Below, in pieces: positions 63,815 through 64,000 of a DNA stretch of 64,000 nucleotides. Origin of the DNA: Flavobacteriales bacterium (GTDB taxonomy: Bacteria > Bacteroidota > Bacteroidia > UBA10329); NCBI GenBank assembly GCA_021739625.1, contig JAIPBJ010000007.1:1-64000 (forward strand). The letters are read 5' to 3'. A program made the translations under genes and the position numbers. How positions within the stretch are numbered: position 1 is the stretch's first letter; each line of letters opens with the position of its first letter. The notes below the pieces were generated by a model that saw only the letters and a list, made by a program, of their open reading frames with translations, was not told where the DNA came from and made no database searches.

Positions 63815-64000
63815 ATGAGTTCAGAACTTCATCTCTACAACACCATCACCCGCAAACGCGAGCGATTCGAACCGATGAACCCGCCCCACGTGGGCATGTA
63901 TGTCTGCGGCCCCACGGTGTATGGCGATGCGCACCTGGGCCACGCCCGCTCAGCCATCACCTTCGATGTAGTATTCCGCTACCTGCGCCATTTGGGCTAC
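63815..64000 (+). CDS. cysS: Cysteinyl-tRNA synthetase, 5' part only
   Basis: The 62 codons present run to the right edge and encode [17 protein letters not shown], then [19 protein letters not shown], the CysRS signature with the zinc-binding Cys (C28-type, VCGPTVY) and the HIGH-like HLGHARS, then [13 protein letters not shown]. This is the start of the class I synthetase that charges tRNA-Cys. No ORF-track entry exists because the frame runs off the window. Confidence 0.93.
   Translation, partial: MSSELHLYNTITRKRERFEPMNPPHVGMYVCGPTVYGDAHLGHARSAITFDVVFRYLRHLGY

Overview
The window is a chromosomal segment of a Bacteroidota bacterium, most likely Flavobacteriales-like but GC-rich by eye. Five secreted proteins or remnants end in type IX secretion system (T9SS) type A sorting domains. 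There are also a GldM homologue, a PorP/SprF-family protein, TonB-dependent uptake, and the Bacteroidota promoter element TAnnTTTG in front of many genes instead of purine-rich ribosome binding sites. No rRNA operon, CRISPR array, transposase or prophage was seen. Two tRNAs are present (Val-GAC, Leu-UAG).

Layout. 1-8.7 kb: TPR protein (cut by the left edge), FtsE-like ATPase, a small membrane protein, tRNA-Val, a surface protein with a phage-tail-fibre-like glycine-rich region, a DUF4412 protein, a serine hydrolase and an Omp28-type lipoprotein. 8.8-17.3 kb: two-component system, then a TonB receptor and a T9SS-exported CocE/S15-type hydrolase that overlap by 4 nt. 17.3-25.2 kb: thioesterase, AAA ATPase with a palindromic upstream site, Na+/Ca2+ antiporter, T9SS subtilase, radical SAM/SPASM protein, then a decayed stretch with a T9SS remnant and a 21-bp repeat array. 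25.2-35.2 kb: housekeeping (tyrS, pgk, cvpA-like, cyclophilin, pheS, acyl-CoA carboxylase) plus a secreted GH5 enzyme. 35.2-40.1 kb: minus-strand genes with gldM, a small membrane protein, an ECF sigma factor and an acyl-CoA dehydrogenase. 40.4-44.6 kb: an AlgI/AlgJ-like O-acetylation pair, a 41-bp repeat array and an unknown protein. 44.6-51.7 kb: YceI, RNA methyltransferase, flavin reductase, tRNA-Leu, and tig-clpP-clpX. 51.7-64 kb: sterol desaturase family protein, quinone oxidoreductase, PPP-type phosphatase, a 42-bp repeat array, M20D amidohydrolase, exported class-V aminotransferase, CotH-family T9SS protein, TerC, PorP/SprF and the start of cysS.

The genes suggest a heterotroph that exports polymer- and peptide-degrading enzymes through T9SS and imports products through TonB receptors. 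The least explained features are three tandem-repeat arrays with periods of 21, 41 and 42 bp, all capable of forming hairpins and all next to genes of unknown function. A second theme is that in several genes the TAnnTTTG element lies only 4-7 nt before the start codon, which predicts leaderless mRNAs. No complete new system can be proved from sequence alone; the repeat arrays are the best candidates for follow-up.
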